The position numbers and the translations under genes are program-made. From NCBI GenBank assembly GCA_024224415.1, contig JAAENK010000020.1, forward strand, positions 1-41,713: DNA of 41,713 bases, read 5' to 3'. Below are positions 39,492 to 41,713 of this stretch, piece after piece. The notes under the pieces were generated by a model. It was not told the origin of the DNA and did not search any database. It saw only the letters and a list, made by a program, of their open reading frames with translations. Origin of the DNA: Gammaproteobacteria bacterium (GTDB lineage: Bacteria; Pseudomonadota; Gammaproteobacteria; GCA-001735895). The first letter of the stretch is position 1; every line of letters starts with the position of its first letter.

Positions 39492-39737
39492 ATTTACAAT
39501 TCACCTCAGTGGTAGATGTTGACTCTACTGTTGGTGTTCCTGTTGTCACCTCAATCTGTCTGCTACTTGCTACAAGTCCGCCTGGGGCACATTGCAGCAA
39601 AAACCTGGCTAAAGATGAATGACTGCTTCCAATAATTTCTATACAAATCAGGCTTCAGCTAGACTTTTATCGACAGAGATCTTATTCTGTTCTCGCACGT
39701 GGAATTACATAAAGAACCAAATGGCAAAGGAGCATAC

Positions 39738-40238
39738 ATGCTTGTTCAGGTTGTATCATTGTTTGTGATTGGTGGAGGGGTAGGCTGGCTCGCGGGCCTT
39801 TCTGTTTCTCCGGTGATTGCAACGATTCTTGCCAGTCTGGTCGGAATTGCGGGGGGCATTGTCGCCGGTGCTCGCAGCCTTGGCAACGACTCCGAGACAG
39901 GCAAAAGTAAGGTGAGAATCGGTTGGGTCGACGCTCGCCCGGCTGCGGTGCTGGTGCTGGGAATTGTCATCGGCGCACCGCTTGGTATCATGGCTCGCAC
40001 CCATCAAATCTTCGAAGCTCCGGGCCGTGATCCGTCAACCCCTGCCGCACGGGGCGTCTTATTCGGTGCTTCGGCCGAGGAATGTGAAAGGCTTCGCGCG
40101 AGGCTGCGAAGCTCCAATGTAAAAGCTTTTCGAGATGTGCTCGCGGCGACTGGAGACTGGGGGCGGTTGCTCGAAAGCGAAATTTCCGATACCGATACTT
40201 TAAAAACGATTGTGGAGGATTTATGCGAAGCCTCGTAG
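39738..40238 (+). CDS. Small membrane protein of unknown function
   Basis: Hydrophobic Gly-rich segments (VSLFVIGGGVGWLAGLSVSPVIATILASLVGIAGGIVAGA; AAVLVLGIVIGAPLGIMA) plus a soluble C-terminus. ATG at 39738 has an AAGGAG RBS; track start 39699 is GTG. Confidence 0.7.
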   Translation: MLVQVVSLFVIGGGVGWLAGLSVSPVIATILASLVGIAGGIVAGARSLGNDSETGKSKVRIGWVDARPAAVLVLGIVIGAPLGIMARTHQIFEAPGRDPSTPAARGVLFGASAEECERLRARLRSSNVKAFRDVLAATGDWGRLLESEISDTDTLKTIVEDLCEAS

Positions 40239-41713
40239 TTGCGCTTGGCTTTTTAAGTGTTTCGGCCTGGATCAACCTGGCACTGGCCGCGGAATTGTGC
40301 CCACCGCCAATACCGTTGAGTGGTGGTGACTATGTAGATGACTGCCGCGAGGTGCTCCGCGTCGAGTGCCCGGAGCAAGGTCAGGTTCTGACTGGATTCA
40401 AGGCACGGGTTGACGGGCTTAGCGGAATCATTACTGCGCTTCACGGAGTTGTCGGCTGCCGTGAACTAGTTGCCTTCAACGCTACCGATTCCTACCGAAA
40501 CTTGCGTATTGCCAGTGTCGATATAGGCATGGATGCGGCTTTTCTCACCTCCGGCACGACGAACGAAACCGGCCTGCAATCGACCAACGGGTATGAGGAA
40601 CAGGCATTGCGTGTCATCGGTTATCCACAGGCGCTCGATTATCAATTCAGTCATCGTGTCGAGCTCCAGATTCCACCGTTGCGACAACTTTTCACCACCG
40701 TGCCGGAATGGGTGCGCACCGATCTCGAACGGCGCGGCAGTCCGCATATCGATCAAACCGTTATGAGCCTGAGCGGTGCGATCCAGAACGGTTATTCCGG
40801 GGCGCCGATACTCACCTGGGACGGACGCGTAGTCGGTGTAGCAAACGGCGGACTCAAGGAGGGCTCGGTCGATATCGGCTGGGCGATGCCGATATGGCAG
40901 CTACAGTGGCGGGATGCTCGCCTCGTCGAAACCGAACTAGCTGCACTGAGTGGTGGTCGGCCCAGCACTCTGTTCGGAGCTAACGCGAGTACCCCGGCAA
41001 CGTTGCCTGTCTACTACCTGGCGGATGGCGGTAATCCCGTCGGCCGCATTTACGAGGTTCGCGACGGTCGGCTGCGCGAGATTTACCGGCGCAAGAGTGG
41101 CCGACTTTATTCGGTTGCTGTCGCGCCGAATGGAATCTTTTACTTTTCCAACGCCAATGATAATCATATCTACAAACTCAAGGGCAACACCGAAATCAAG
41201 GTATATACGCATACCACTTATACACGAGACGTGGAATTCGATTCCCAGGGGCGTCTGTATTTTAGCGAATCCACGGGAGCAGGTGGTGATGGGATAATTT
41301 ATCGGCTGGAGGGTAACCGTGCTAAGCCGTATTACCGTGTGCGTCTCAAGGATGTGGGAGGTTTCTGGGCAGGCAATTTTGCGTTCGATTCCACTGGTTC
41401 ACTCTGGTTGAGCAATGGCAATAAAATTCTGGCTTCCTTGTACAAGGTTGTAAACAGTAAGCCACGACGAATGTTTAACTCGGGTGGCTCAATCTCGGGT
41501 TTCGCTTTCACCCGAGGCGGCGAATTGCTCTACACGGACTGGCGTCAAACCGTGCATCGTCTCGAACTACCGGGTTTCTTCGCTTCCGAAGCATTGCGTA
41601 ACGACAAGATAAAATGGGCGTCCGATGTTTCATTCGCAATCGACGGTGCCGACGCCAAGTTAAAATTGAAATTAAAACTGCCAACAATAGAAAAAATCGC
41701 GCCAGGAACAATA
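40223..41713 (+). CDS. Secreted trypsin-like serine protease fused to an NHL/SMP-30-like beta-propeller, 3'-truncated by window end
   Basis: Not in the ORF track (no stop in window). ATG with RBS TGGAGGAT; signal peptide; triad motifs ITALHGVVGC (His), IGMDAAFL (Asp), QNGYSGAPIL (Ser); then propeller-like repeats GRIYEVRDG, NGIFYFSNANDNHIYKL, QGRLYFSEST, GSLWLSNGNKI. Confidence 0.85.
   Translation, partial: MRSLVVALGFLSVSAWINLALAAELCPPPIPLSGGDYVDDCREVLRVECPEQGQVLTGFKARVDGLSGIITALHGVVGCRELVAFNATDSYRNLRIASVDIGMDAAFLTSGTTNETGLQSTNGYEEQALRVIGYPQALDYQFSHRVELQIPPLRQLFTTVPEWVRTDLERRGSPHIDQTVMSLSGAIQNGYSGAPILTWDGRVVGVANGGLKEGSVDIGWAMPIWQLQWRDARLVETELAALSGGRPSTLFGANASTPATLPVYYLADGGNPVGRIYEVRDGRLREIYRRKSGRLYSVAVAPNGIFYFSNANDNHIYKLKGNTEIKVYTHTTYTRDVEFDSQGRLYFSESTGAGGDGIIYRLEGNRAKPYYRVRLKDVGGFWAGNFAFDSTGSLWLSNGNKILASLYKVVNSKPRRMFNSGGSISGFAFTRGGELLYTDWRQTVHRLELPGFFASEALRNDKIKWASDVSFAIDGADAKLKLKLKLPTIEKIAPGTI

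Noticed and set aside
1-41713. CRISPR arrays, rRNA genes, intact transposases or integrases
   Set aside because: None found on reading the window; only short repeats and remnants.

Overview
The window looks like gammaproteobacterial chromosome (inferred from gene content). Most of it is housekeeping and metabolic genes: a MagIII/endonuclease III-like glycosylase (5' cut), ComEA-like HhH protein, DciA/DUF721 protein, tRNA-Asn, aminotransferase, uvrB, two M24 peptidases, ppnN, PhoH, Lrp regulator plus fused indolepyruvate ferredoxin oxidoreductase, CBS plus cystathionine gamma-lyase/synthase, an enolase-superfamily enzyme, an RND/HlyD efflux pair, and a molybdopterin oxidoreductase plus DsrC/TusE-like protein. 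There are three large signalling proteins (CHASE3-GGDEF, hybrid histidine kinase, PAS-GGDEF-EAL) and a RelB/StbD-RelE/StbE-type toxin-antitoxin pair. The least explained loci are: (1) a MotA/ExbB-like plus long coiled-coil MotB/ExbD-like two-gene module (17.5-19.8 kb); (2) a small membrane protein overlapping a secreted trypsin-like protease/beta-propeller protein that runs off the window end and is missing from the ORF track (39.7-41.7 kb); (3) a DsrC-family protein lacking the penultimate Cys next to a Mo-bisMGD oxidoreductase; (4) a ~220 bp inverted-repeat element between divergent genes. I also found three gene remnants by frame-by-frame reading: an agmatinase C-terminus (17.3-17.5 kb), a HlyU-like protein with frameshift and internal stop (29.1-29.3 kb), and a degenerate second copy of the M24 peptidase 3' end (32.14-32.25 kb). 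No CRISPR array, rRNA or intact transposase gene was seen.
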